DNA from: Olsenella sp. An188 | Lineage (GTDB): Bacteria > Actinomycetota > Coriobacteriia > Coriobacteriales > Atopobiaceae | Assembly: GCF_002160255.1 (NCBI RefSeq) | Contig: NZ_NFKF01000003.1 | Span: forward strand, 186,001-250,000 | Reading direction: 5' to 3' | DNA: 64,000 nt | Shown: piece after piece, positions 52,391 to 60,510 of the stretch | Position numbering within the stretch: position 1 is the stretch's first letter | Layout: each line of letters begins with the position of its first letter | Made by a program: the position numbers and the translations under genes | The notes under the pieces: generated by a model | The model's input: the letters and a program-made list of their open reading frames with translations, nothing else | Databases searched by the model: none | What the model was told of the DNA's origin: nothing

Positions 52391-52593
52391 GCCTGCACTT
52401 CTCGTCCCCGGCGCCCGCACTTCTCGCCTAGCCCGCACCTGATGCCCGCACTTCTCGCCCGCACTCCAGAAGTGCGGGCCTTCCGGCTGGGCGGAACCGC
52501 ACTCAAGGGCGTCTGTCGAGAAGAACCCCGCACTCGACGTCCTTCTCGCCGTTCGGCGCCCGCACTTCTTGGGTGAGGCCATCGAGTGCGGGC
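52391..52593. repeat. cluster of CCCGCACTTCT / CCCGCACTCGA inverted repeats
   Basis: GCCCGCACTTCT (52444-52455) pairs with AGAAGTGCGGGC (52468-52479). CCCGCACTCGA (52527-52537) pairs with TCGAGTGCGGG (52582-52592). Further direct copies of CGCACTTCT lie at about 52394, 52416 and 52561. Three of the CTTCTCG words run into the repeat and a full 12-mer lies at 52539. It occupies most of the 304-bp gap between tatD and the convergent flavodoxin-like gene. Confidence 0.85.
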
Positions 52594-52641
52594 ACGCCCC
52601 CTGCGCTACGGTCGCCCCAGCGCCCCGCACGCCCCCCCGCG

Positions 52642-53823
52642 CTACGGTCGCGCGTCGAGGTCAACGCCGTTCGCGCGGGCCAGGTCGCGCCAGCACTTCT
52701 CGGCGGCACGTCGGTAGGCCTGGCGCGGGACGCCCTGGCGAACGCCGTCGAAGCCCGCGGCCGAGCCTGAGCGCATGGCGGCGATGAGGCGGTCCACTGC
52801 CTCCGAGACCGCCCTGCGCGCCCAGCCCATGCGTGGGCCGCGCGCCGTGGCCGCGACCATGGGCCCCGCCCCCACGGCGACGCCCCCCATCCATCGCGCG
52901 CCCGCCATCCGGCAGAACTGCCCGAGCAGGGCAAACGACGGCTCGATCTGCTCGGGCTCGTAGAACCCCATGTTGGCCAGCGCGTAGACGCGCGTCCCGG
53001 GCGCGATCAGCCCCGCCGCGCGCCCGAGGAGGTCCACGAGCCCGGCGGGCGGCGCGTCCACGTAGAGCGGATAGCCGAGAAGCACCGTGTCGCAGCCAGA
53101 GAGCGCGTCGCCGTCCGCCCCGGAGCGCGGGCAGCCCACGTGGACCACCTCCGGCGCGGGGCCGTCCCCGTAGACGCGCGCGTAGACGCCGAGCGCCTCC
53201 TCGAGGTCGGCGAGAAGGGCGGCGGTGGTCGAGCGCTCGCCGCGCGGGCTGGCGTTGACGAGCGCGACGCGGCGGGGGAGCGCGGGCACCCCCGACGCCG
53301 CCGGCTCGCACGGCGCTGACGCCGGCGCGTCCCTCTCGGCGGGTATGCCGCTCACGTCGCCGGGAAAGCCGACGCCCGCGAGGCGGGCGCCAAAGTTGAG
53401 GGCGTTTCTCCCGGCGAGCCGCCGCGCCGTGGCGCGCTCGGCGTCCGTGGAGGGGCCGTAGAGAACAAACCGCAGGTCAAAGGTGTGGTCGTAGCGCATG
53501 CGATGGTGCAGCTCGCCATCGGTCACGGCAAAGCGCGGGTGCAGGTAGCCGAGGGAGCGCTCCAGGGCGCGCTTGGCGAGCGGCGAGAGCCAGCCGAAGG
53601 TCATCTTGGACACGACGACCAGCTCGTCCGTGCGGGAGAGCAGGCTCCCGAGGTCGCCGAGCGCGTCGCGCGCCACGCAGGCCCCGGGCGTGCGCGTCCA
53701 GCATCCAAAGCACCCGGCGCAGTCGCGCGCGGCGAGAAGGTCCTCGCGCACGACGGCCGCGTCGGGACAAAGCCCGAGCTCGTCGAGCTGCCTTCGTGTG
53801 AGGTCGCAGAAAACCGTGCGCAT
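52642..53823 (-). CDS. two-domain flavodoxin-like oxidoreductase
   Basis: 393 residues with two flavodoxin-like halves. The first is atypical: RDCAGCFGCWTRTPGACVARDAL supplies four Cys, then ELVVVSKMTFGWLSPLAKRALERS. The second, from about residue 190, starts VALVNASPRGERSTTAALL (FMN loop) and has DTVLLGYPLYVDAPPAG and ANMGFYEPEQIEPSF. Both resemble the NADPH-FMN reductase/iron-sulfur flavoprotein superfamily. ATG 53823 follows GAAGGGAGG. Divergent from comF. Function unknown. Confidence 0.75.
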   Translation of the reverse strand: MRTVFCDLTRRQLDELGLCPDAAVVREDLLAARDCAGCFGCWTRTPGACVARDALGDLGSLLSRTDELVVVSKMTFGWLSPLAKRALERSLGYLHPRFAVTDGELHHRMRYDHTFDLRFVLYGPSTDAERATARRLAGRNALNFGARLAGVGFPGDVSGIPAERDAPASAPCEPAASGVPALPRRVALVNASPRGERSTTAALLADLEEALGVYARVYGDGPAPEVVHVGCPRSGADGDALSGCDTVLLGYPLYVDAPPAGLVDLLGRAAGLIAPGTRVYALANMGFYEPEQIEPSFALLGQFCRMAGARWMGGVAVGAGPMVAATARGPRMGWARRAVSEAVDRLIAAMRSGSAAGFDGVRQGVPRQAYRRAAEKCWRDLARANGVDLDARP

Positions 53824-53948
53824 GGGCGCCTCCCTTCTCACTAGCGATGATACCCGCGCGGCCTCGCGCCCGAGCGGGACTTCGCCGTCCGCCCGTGCTA
53901 GACTTCTCCCTACCGAGCGACCCCCAGCCTCAGCGGAAGGGGGTCGCT

Positions 53949-54695
53949 GTGCGTATAGGGGGTCTTGTCCGTGCGGCGGGGGAGGGGCTCGCGGAGGTCC
54001 TGTGGCCCACGCGCTGCGTGGGGTGCGACCAGCCCGGCGAGCTCCTCTGCGACGAGTGCCGCGCCCGCCTGCCGTGGGTCGAGCAGCGCCTCGCGTGCCC
54101 GGCGTGCGGGGTCCCGTACGGGCACCTCACGTGCACCGAGTGTCCCGGAGAGCCGGGCGGCGCGGCGTGGCCCGCGCGCGCCACGATAGCCGCGCTCGGC
54201 TTCCGCGGCACGCCGGCACGCATGGTCACCTGCCTGAAGGACGCCCACGAGCTGCGCCTGGCCCCGGCCATGGCCGCCGCCATGCTCACCGCGCTCGAGG
54301 AGGCGTCGGCGTGGCCCGCGGCGGACGGCCGGCCGCGCTTCTCGCCGCGCGAGACCGACGGCGTGTGCTTCGTCCCCGCCACGGCCGCCGCCTTCTCCCG
54401 GCGCGGGTTCGACCACATGGAGCTCGTGGCCCGCTCCCTCGCCGGGTGCGCGGGGCTGCCGCTCGCGGACGCGCTCGTGCGGGCTCCGGCGCGCGACCAG
54501 CGCGAGCTCGGCCGCGAGGAGCGCTCGGCCAACCTCTCGGGCACGGCCCGCGTGGTGCAGGACGTCGCGGGGGCGCGCCTGCTGCTGCTCGACGACGTCG
54601 CGACGACCGGCGCCTCGCTCGCCGAGGCGACCCGCGCCCTCCTCGCCCGCGGCGCCGCGTCCGTGACCGCCTGCGTCTTCGCGCGCGTCTGGTGA
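53949..54695 (+). CDS. comF: ComF-family phosphoribosyltransferase-like protein
   Basis: 248 residues. An N-terminal zinc module has CVGCDQPGELLCDECRA and CPACGVPYGHLTCTEC. Then a phosphoribosyltransferase domain with the PRPP loop RLLLLDDVATTGASLAEAT and NLSGTARVV. This is the ComFC architecture; in Bacillus, Haemophilus and others ComF proteins are needed for natural transformation. GTG 53949 is chosen for its GGAAGGGGG site. It precedes the candidate structured RNA and hpf, an order common in Firmicutes. Its presence is compatible with, but does not prove, DNA uptake. Confidence 0.88.
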   Translation: MRIGGLVRAAGEGLAEVLWPTRCVGCDQPGELLCDECRARLPWVEQRLACPACGVPYGHLTCTECPGEPGGAAWPARATIAALGFRGTPARMVTCLKDAHELRLAPAMAAAMLTALEEASAWPAADGRPRFSPRETDGVCFVPATAAAFSRRGFDHMELVARSLAGCAGLPLADALVRAPARDQRELGREERSANLSGTARVVQDVAGARLLLLDDVATTGASLAEATRALLARGAASVTACVFARVW

Positions 54696-54802
54696 GCCCC
54701 CCGGCCGCGCCCAGCCCGCCCGCCGGCCGCCCGCCGTCCGCCCGCCGGCGCGTTGCCGGTTGGAGAACGCTGCCCCCGACGTCTTCTGGGGGCGGGTATA
54801 CT

Positions 54803-54981
54803 CGAGTGGTCTCGACCAGGTCTGTGGTTGCGGGAGGGGCGGGCGTCTGCCCGCGCCGACCAAGTCCATGCCAGACGAGGGCAAAGGGATCCACGTAAGC
54901 CCGGGCGTGCGCGCCCGTGCGATCATGGCTCGTCCTAGAGGTAAGTCGTACCGCCCGTCATACGCATGAGGCATCCGGCCT
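54803..54981 (+). ncRNA. candidate structured RNA between comF and hpf (raiA-motif position)
   Basis: A clear TATACT box (54797-54802) begins this non-coding stretch. Just after comes the hairpin TGGTC-TC-GACCA (54807-54818), then several paired G+C-rich segments (GGGCGGGC/GCCCGC; GGGCGTGC/GCGCGCCC) and GAGGC/GCCTC near the end. No convincing protein is encoded. The raiA-motif RNA, a large structured RNA of Firmicutes and Actinobacteria, is known to lie near comF and raiA/hpf, which is this setting. I cannot confirm the consensus by eye; the identity is inferred from location, promoter and structure. Confidence 0.45.
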
Positions 54982-55114
54982 CGCGGGCGAGAGGGGCTAG
55001 AGTGGAGGCGCCGCGGCGCCGAAAGCGACGCTCCCGGTACGCGGGTGTGGGGGCAAAGACCAGGTCAGCTGGGAGAGACGCGCAGAAGGTCCCCGCCGGG
55101 AAGAAGGGCTTGCC

Positions 55115-56074
55115 ATGCTGAGCAACCACATTCGCGCCGCAGCGGCCACCGTCGCCGCCCTCGGCCTCGCGCTGGGCCTCGGAGGGTGCTCCGTGGGCCC
55201 CGTCGACCTCGACGACTTCCTCATGAGCACCTCCGTCGCGGACGCCCAGGCCGCCGCCCGCGCCGAGCTCGCGCCCGTGGTGACGAGCGACGCGCTGCGC
55301 CAGGCCGACACCCTCACGGTGGGCATCCTCACCACCGAGTCCGCCCCGCTCTCCCTCGCCGCGTCCGACGGCAGCCAGAGCGGCATAGACGTCGACGTGG
55401 CCCACGCCCTCGCGGACGCGCTCGGGCTCGGCACGGTCTCGTTCGTCTCGGTCTCGGACGTGGACACCGCGCTCGCTGAGAGCTGCGACGTCGTGATGGG
55501 CGTCACGGCTGAGAACGCCGGCGGCGCCACGGTGGTGGGCTCCTACGTTCAGAGCGCCACGGGCGTCTTCACCAAGCAGGGCCTCGACGTCCCCGCCGAC
55601 GCCTCGGCGCTCTCCGGCGCGCGCGTCGCCGTGCAGGGCGGCTCGGTCTCCGAGAGCGTGCTCATGGGCTACGAGCTCGACGTCACCGAGGTGAACGTGG
55701 ACAACCTCAACGCGGGCTTCGACGCGCTCGACGCCGGCGAGGCCGACTTCGTCGTCTGCGACGCCTACGCGGGCGCCTACCTCGCCACCGCCTACCCCGG
55801 CACCTCCTTCGTGGGCACGCTCGACTCGCCCTCCGCGGTGGGCATCGCGGTCTCGGGGTCCAACGCGGAGCTCCAGGCGGCGCTCGCCACGGCCCTGGAC
55901 ACGATCTCCACCAACGGCGTGGGCGACGTCGCGCGCGCCCGTTGGGTGGGCTCGCTGCCCGTGCTGACCGACGAGACGCGCGTGGCGAACCTCGTCGAGC
56001 GCACGCCGTCCGCCGACGCCGAGGCGTCCGCCGACGGCGCCGAGACCCCCGACGACACCACGCCCGCCGAGTAG
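55115..56074 (+). CDS. solute-binding lipoprotein, amino-acid ABC type
   Basis: 319 residues. Signal peptide with lipobox GLGLALGLGGC, lipidation at Cys25. The mature protein matches family 3 solute-binding proteins (LTVGILTTESAPLSLAASDGSQSGIDVDVAHALADALG; CDVVMGVTAENAGG; FDALDAGEADFVVCDAYAGAYL). It would bind a polar amino acid or similar ligand at the cell surface. No ABC permease or ATPase is adjacent, so it is an orphan. The C-terminus ends in a Ala/Asp/Thr-rich tail. ATG 55115 follows AAGAAGGG. Confidence 0.85.
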   Translation: MLSNHIRAAAATVAALGLALGLGGCSVGPVDLDDFLMSTSVADAQAAARAELAPVVTSDALRQADTLTVGILTTESAPLSLAASDGSQSGIDVDVAHALADALGLGTVSFVSVSDVDTALAESCDVVMGVTAENAGGATVVGSYVQSATGVFTKQGLDVPADASALSGARVAVQGGSVSESVLMGYELDVTEVNVDNLNAGFDALDAGEADFVVCDAYAGAYLATAYPGTSFVGTLDSPSAVGIAVSGSNAELQAALATALDTISTNGVGDVARARWVGSLPVLTDETRVANLVERTPSADAEASADGAETPDDTTPAE

Positions 56075-56193
56075 CTTCGCCCGCCGGGGGAACGCCGCGG
56101 GCGTTTCTGCCGTCCGGCGAGCGCCCAATTGGGTATCAGTGTTCTAGGGACGGGCCCGTCGCCCGCCCCCAGGCCAACCGATAGGAGGTTCGC

Positions 56194-56784
56194 ATGGTGG
56201 ACATCAAGATCTCGGGTCGCAAGGTGAGCGTCTCCGACTCCCTGCGCGAGCATGTCGAGGAGAAGGTGGGCAGCGCCCTCAGGGTGTTCGACATCAAGCC
56301 CATGACCTGCGACGTCGTTCTTCGCGTCGACAAGAACCCCTCGAACCCCGAGCGCAAGGCCTGCGAGGTCACCGTCTTCGTCCGCGACAACGTGGTCCGC
56401 GTCGTCGCCAGCTCCGACGACATGTACTCCGCCATCGACGAGGCGGCCGACAAGGTCACCCGCCAGCTCCGCAAGTACAAGACGCGCGTCATCGACCGCC
56501 GCCAGCGCGTCGCCCAGGCCAAGGGGGGCACCGTCACCCAGGAGGACCTCGCCGCCCTCATCGAGCCGGTCCCCGGCGAGACCGAGGACGACCAGCTCGT
56601 GCGCGAGAAGTACATCGACCTCGTGCCCATGACGGAGGAGGAGGCGCTCGTCCAGACCGACCTCATCGGCCACGACTTCTACGTCTTCACCAACGCCACC
56701 ACGGGCCTCATCAACGTGATCTACCACCGCAAGAACGGCGGCTACGGCATCATCAAGCCCAAGATCGAGGAGGAGAATGAGTAG
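56194..56784 (+). CDS. hpf: ribosome hibernation promoting factor, long form
   Basis: 196 residues. The N-terminal RaiA/YfiA domain (VDIKISGRKVSVSDSLREHVEEK; VFVRDNVVRVVASSDDMYSAIDEAADKVTRQLRKYK) and the C-terminal dimerisation domain (LVREKYIDLVPMTEEEALVQ, DFYVFTNATTGLINVIYHRK) define long HPF, which dimerises ribosomes to 100S in slow growth. ATG 56194 has AGGAGG. Downstream of the candidate raiA-type RNA. The 3' end overlaps the DegV gene by eight bases. Confidence 0.95.
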   Translation: MVDIKISGRKVSVSDSLREHVEEKVGSALRVFDIKPMTCDVVLRVDKNPSNPERKACEVTVFVRDNVVRVVASSDDMYSAIDEAADKVTRQLRKYKTRVIDRRQRVAQAKGGTVTQEDLAALIEPVPGETEDDQLVREKYIDLVPMTEEEALVQTDLIGHDFYVFTNATTGLINVIYHRKNGGYGIIKPKIEEENE

Positions 56785-57853
56785 CACCCAGACCGACGTC
56801 AGGGCCGTCCCGGACTCCGGGGCGACCGCTCCCGCGGCGGACGCCGCGGACTCGGCCGACAACGCCCAGGCGTCGCAGGAGGCTGCGCGCCTGGGCCGTG
56901 CCTATCACCGCAAGGCCAGCGTCAACATCATCGTGGACTCCTGCGCGGACTTCGCGCCGGAGGTCGCCGACGCCCTCGGCGTGGAGGTCGTGCACTTCAC
57001 CTACGTCATGAGCGGCCAGGAGTACGCTGACGACCTCTGGAAGACCATGTCCGCGAAGGAGTTCTACGACCGGATGCGCGCCGGCGAGGTGGCCACCACC
57101 TCGGCCGTGACCCCCGGGCACTACCTCGAGGTCTTCGAGCGCGCCGCCGAGGAGGGCACCCCGACGGTCTACCTGGCCTTCACCCGCGGCCTCTCCTCGA
57201 GCGTGGACGCCGCGCGCCAGGCGGCGGACATGGTCCGCGAGAGCCACCCCGACTTCGAGATCTACGTCGTGGACAACGTCTGCCCGTCGGCCGCGGCGGA
57301 GCTGCTCGCCATCGAGGCGGTCCGCCAGGCGGCCAACGGCCTCACGGCCAAGGAGCTCGTGGCGTGGGTCGAGGAGGCCCGCTACTACGTCCACGGCTAC
57401 TTCACCCTGGAGTCCTTCGACGCGCTCGCCCGGGGCGGCCGCATCCCGCCGGCCGCCGCCACGGTCGGGGGCAAGCTCGACATCAAGCCCGAGCTCTCCT
57501 ACGACACCAACGGCGCCCTCACGCTGCGCGGTATGTGCCGCGGCCGCAAGAAGGCCCTGCGCGCCATCCTGGCCGACTTCAAGGCCAACTACCTCGGCGC
57601 CGAGGGTGGGGACGAAAAGCTGCCCATAGGCATCGTCTCCGCAGACGCCGAGAAGGACGCGCGCTGGCTCGCCGACCAGGTGCGCCGCGAGCCGGGCTGC
57701 GCCGACGTCCCGATCATCTACAGCTCCGTCGGCCCGGTCATCGGCGCGCACGTCGGCCCCGGCATGGTCGCCCTGCTCTTCTGGGGCAAGGACCGCCGCG
57801 AGGCGCTCTCCTTCACCGACCGCATCGCGCGACGCGTGAAGGGCGAGAAGTAA
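56777..57853 (+). CDS. DegV-family fatty-acid-binding protein
   Basis: 358 residues. NIIVDSCADFAPEVADALGVEVVHFTYVM, TSAVTPGHYLEVFERA, FTLESFDALARGGRIP and KLDIKPELSYDTNGALT are DegV/FakB signatures. FakB proteins hold a fatty acid for phosphorylation by FakA. An extra N-terminal 45 residues are Ala/Asp-rich and look disordered. ATG 56777 lies inside hpf behind GAGGAGG. The end GEK is encoded by GGCGAGAAG followed by the stop. A hairpin terminator follows at 57925. Confidence 0.9.
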   Translation: MSSTQTDVRAVPDSGATAPAADAADSADNAQASQEAARLGRAYHRKASVNIIVDSCADFAPEVADALGVEVVHFTYVMSGQEYADDLWKTMSAKEFYDRMRAGEVATTSAVTPGHYLEVFERAAEEGTPTVYLAFTRGLSSSVDAARQAADMVRESHPDFEIYVVDNVCPSAAAELLAIEAVRQAANGLTAKELVAWVEEARYYVHGYFTLESFDALARGGRIPPAAATVGGKLDIKPELSYDTNGALTLRGMCRGRKKALRAILADFKANYLGAEGGDEKLPIGIVSADAEKDARWLADQVRREPGCADVPIIYSSVGPVIGAHVGPGMVALLFWGKDRREALSFTDRIARRVKGEK

Positions 57854-57924
57854 CGCGCGTGTGGAGAGGCTCCCCGCCGCGCCACGGCGGCGGGCGCCCC
57901 CTCCCGACAGCTGGTATTATCTGA

Positions 57925-57953
57925 GCGCCCCCGTACCCGCGGGGGCGCCTTTT
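57925..57953 (+). terminator. rho-independent terminator after DegV
   Basis: GCGCCCCCG (57925-57933) pairs with CGGGGGCGC (57940-57948) around a 6-nt loop, followed by CTTTT. It ends the hpf-DegV unit. A TATTAT box at 57914 just before could be a promoter for the next gene, in which case this hairpin would act as an attenuator. Confidence 0.8.
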
Positions 57954-57984
57954 GGGAAAAGTTGCGAAAGGAAACGCACACGAC

Positions 57985-59016
57985 ATGACCACCCACATCC
58001 GCAAGGTCGCCCTCGTCGGCACCGGCATCATGGGCGCCGCGATCGCCTCCCACATCCTCGACGCCGGGTTCGACCTCACCGTCCACAACCGCACGCGCGA
58101 GAAGGCCGAGGCGCTTCTCGCCAGGGGAGCCCACTGGGCCGACAGCCCCGCCGAGGCCGCGGCGGACGCCGACGTCGTCCTCACGATGGTCGGCTACCCC
58201 TCCGAGGTCGAGGACGTCTACCTGGCCACCGACGGGCTCATCCGCACCGCCAAGAAGGGTGCCTGGCTCATCGACCTCACCACGAGCTCCCCGCAGCTCG
58301 CCCGCGACATCCACGACGCCGCCGAGGTCGAGGACAAGCACGCCTTCGACTGCCCCGTCACGGGCGGCGAGCAGGGGGCGCTCGACGGCACCCTCACGCT
58401 CATCGTCGGCGCGGCCGAGAAGGACGTCGCCCCGGTGCTGCCCCTGCTCGAGTGCTTCTCCGCGCGCCGCTTCTACTTCGACGTTCCGGGCGGCGGCCAG
58501 GCGGCCAAGCTCTGCAACCAGGTGAGCCTCGCCTCGTGCATGGTCGGCTACGCCGACGCCCTCGCCCTCGCGGAGCAGTCCGGGATCGACCCCGAGCGCG
58601 TGCTCGAGGTCATGGCGAGCGGCACCGGCGGCTCGGGCGCGTCGGCCACGCTCGCGCCCAAGTCCCTCGCCGGCGACTACCGCCCCGGCTTCATGGCCGA
58701 GCACCTGCGCAAGGACATCGCGCTGGCGCTGCAGCGCTCCGAGGAGCTCGACATCACGCTGCCCGGCGCCGAGACCGCCTTCACGCTCTTCGACATGCTC
58801 TGCCAGATCGGCGGCGCGCGCATGGGCACCCAGGCGCTGACGCTGCTCTACCGCGAGGAGGCCGACTGCGTGGCCGCCGGCCTCGACTGGTCGCTGCTCG
58901 AGCGCGACGAGGACGAGCACGAGTGCGGCTGCGGCCACGACCACGGCGAGGGCCACGAGTGCCACTGCGGCCACGACCACGGCGCCGACCACGAGTGCCA
59001 CTGCCACGACCACTAG
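57985..59016 (+). CDS. 3-hydroxyisobutyrate-dehydrogenase-like enzyme with His/Cys metal-binding tail
   Basis: 343 residues. Residues 1-300 are a beta-hydroxyacid dehydrogenase: VALVGTGIMGAAIASHILDAG (NAD(P) site), DCPVTGGEQGALDGTLTL (substrate loop), GGGQAAKLCNQV with the catalytic Lys, and HLRKDIALAL. Residues about 306-343 are unrelated: two near repeats of ECGCGHDHGEGH and a final ECHCHDH, dense in His, Cys and Asp. This should bind Zn, Ni or Cu. Such tails are known on metallochaperones but not usual in this family. ATG 57985 follows AAAGGAAA. Substrate unknown. Confidence 0.88.
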   Translation: MTTHIRKVALVGTGIMGAAIASHILDAGFDLTVHNRTREKAEALLARGAHWADSPAEAAADADVVLTMVGYPSEVEDVYLATDGLIRTAKKGAWLIDLTTSSPQLARDIHDAAEVEDKHAFDCPVTGGEQGALDGTLTLIVGAAEKDVAPVLPLLECFSARRFYFDVPGGGQAAKLCNQVSLASCMVGYADALALAEQSGIDPERVLEVMASGTGGSGASATLAPKSLAGDYRPGFMAEHLRKDIALALQRSEELDITLPGAETAFTLFDMLCQIGGARMGTQALTLLYREEADCVAAGLDWSLLERDEDEHECGCGHDHGEGHECHCGHDHGADHECHCHDH

Positions 59017-59053
59017 GCGCCCGGCATCAACGCAGTAAGGAGACCCACCCACC

Positions 59054-59836
59054 TTGAACGGTAACGACATGCCCCAGAGCTCCATCGCGGTGCTCATCGA
59101 CTTCGAGAACCTCGCGCTCGGCACCGGCCGGCGCAAGCGCAACGGCCACCAGGAGCCGGGCCCGCTGCCCGACGTCAAGCTCATCCTCGAGCGCCTCGTC
59201 GACAAGGGCCGCATCACGGCCAAGCGCGCCTACTGCGACTGGCAGCGCTTCTCCGACGCCGTGACGCCCCTGCACGAGCTCGGCATCGAGCTCATAGAGA
59301 TCCCCGACCGCGCCTTCACCGGCAAGAACTCGGCCGACATCCGCCTTGCCGTGGACGCGATGGAGATCTGCCTCACGAAGGACCACATCGACACCTTCGC
59401 CATCCTCTCCGGCGACTCGGACTTCTCGCCGCTCGTCTCCAAGCTCAAGGAGTTCGGCAAGACGGTGATCGGCGTGGGCATGAAGGAGGCCACGAGCTCG
59501 CTTCTGACCGAGGTCTGCGACGAGTTCATCTTCTACGAGGACATCAGGAGCTCCGGCGGCATCCCCGACTACGCCGCCAAGGTGCCCAAGGACCGCCACG
59601 AGTGCTACCAGCTGCTCTTCGAGACCATCGACGCGCTGCAGCGCGAGAGCGACAGCTTCATCCTCGCCTCGCGCCTGAAGGACACGATGAAGCGCAAGCG
59701 CCCGCAGTTCTCCGAGGGCAGCTACGGCTACCGCTCGTTCACGGCGCTTTTGCGCGAGGCGGCAAAGCTCGGATTCATCGAGATTCACCAGGACCCCAAG
59801 AGCGGCACGGCCGTGGTCGACGGGTTCTGCGAGTAG
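59054..59836 (+). CDS. NYN-domain RNase with LOTUS/OST-HTH domain
   Basis: 260 residues from TTG 59054 (AAGGAG at suitable distance) or 255 from ATG 59069. Residues about 10-165 are a NYN/PIN-like nuclease: acidic sites in VLIDFENLAL, KNSADIRLAVDAMEI and ILSGDSDFSPLV. The C-terminal stretch (ECYQLLFETIDALQRESD, FSEGSYGYRSFTALLREAAKLGFIEI) matches the LOTUS/OST-HTH RNA-binding fold. LabA/DUF88 family. Probably RNA-cleaving. The next gene is 13 bp downstream, same strand. Confidence 0.87.
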   Translation: MNGNDMPQSSIAVLIDFENLALGTGRRKRNGHQEPGPLPDVKLILERLVDKGRITAKRAYCDWQRFSDAVTPLHELGIELIEIPDRAFTGKNSADIRLAVDAMEICLTKDHIDTFAILSGDSDFSPLVSKLKEFGKTVIGVGMKEATSSLLTEVCDEFIFYEDIRSSGGIPDYAAKVPKDRHECYQLLFETIDALQRESDSFILASRLKDTMKRKRPQFSEGSYGYRSFTALLREAAKLGFIEIHQDPKSGTAVVDGFCE

Positions 59837-59848
59837 GAAGGACGCAAG

Positions 59849-60412
59849 ATGACCGAATCCACCAACCCCGAGATCGCGGGTCTCATCGAGGAGCTCTCCG
59901 GCGCGAGCCGCCGTCGCCGCCAGGAGGTCGCGCACCAGCTCGCCCTCACCGCGCGTGCCCACCCCGAGCTCATGCTTCCCCACGTCGACGCCCTCGTGGA
60001 CGCCCTCTCCCGCCCCGAGGCGCAGACGCGCTGGGAGGTCCTCGACGCCCTGTCCGCCGTCGCCGAGACCAACGCCGACAGCGTCGCGGGCGCCTACGAC
60101 GGCGCGGAGGCGTCGCTGTTCGACGACGCCTCGGCCACGGTGCGCCTGGCGGCGTTCGTCTTCCTGACCCGTCTCGCGGGGAGCTCCCCCGAGCGCTCCG
60201 ACGAGGCGTGGCCCCTGCTCGACGAGGCCATCCAGTGCTACCACGGAGACGCCGAGTACCGCGACATGCTCGTCGCCCTGCTGGCGCTCGCCCGCGGCCA
60301 GGCGTCCGAGGCCACCCGCGCGGCCCTCGCCGATCGCGTCCGCTTCGACGCGGAGAACGGCGCCGGCTACATCAAGACCCTCTCCGCGGAGATCCTTCAA
60401 GCTCTCGCATAG
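59849..60412 (+). CDS. HEAT-repeat-like hypothetical protein
   Basis: 187 residues, all helical. ASRRRRQEVAHQLALTARAHPELMLPHVDALVDALSRPEAQTRWEVLDAL and TVRLAAFVFLTRLAGSSPERSDEAW have the paired-helix periodicity of HEAT repeats. No catalytic motif or signal peptide. It follows the NYN nuclease and is likely co-transcribed. Probably a protein-interaction scaffold; function unknown. Confidence 0.7.
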   Translation: MTESTNPEIAGLIEELSGASRRRRQEVAHQLALTARAHPELMLPHVDALVDALSRPEAQTRWEVLDALSAVAETNADSVAGAYDGAEASLFDDASATVRLAAFVFLTRLAGSSPERSDEAWPLLDEAIQCYHGDAEYRDMLVALLALARGQASEATRAALADRVRFDAENGAGYIKTLSAEILQALA

Positions 60413-60470
60413 GATTGTGCGTTGCGCAAGGAGCCGGCGCGGCTCGTCTAGAATTCACGGCACGTGACGT

Positions 60471-60492
60471 GGGCCCGCCCTGTGGCGGGCCC
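60471..60492. other. hairpin in leader of the SurA-like gene
   Basis: GGGCCCGCC (60471-60479) pairs with GGCGGGCCC (60484-60492), four-base loop, 19 bp before the start. No T-run; it may separate this gene from the upstream operon or stabilise the leader. Confidence 0.45.
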
Positions 60493-60510
60493 GTCCCTAA
60501 GGAGGACCAC

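Noticed and set aside
52444-52593. Pasteurellaceae-type uptake sequence (AAGTGCGG within AGAAGTGCGGGC)
   Set aside because: It is confined to this one repeat cluster; the motif spread through the window is GGCGAGAAGRAC.
54869-54969. A short basic protein inside the comF-hpf gap
   Set aside because: No ribosome site, odd composition and overlap with the structured region; RNA is the better reading.
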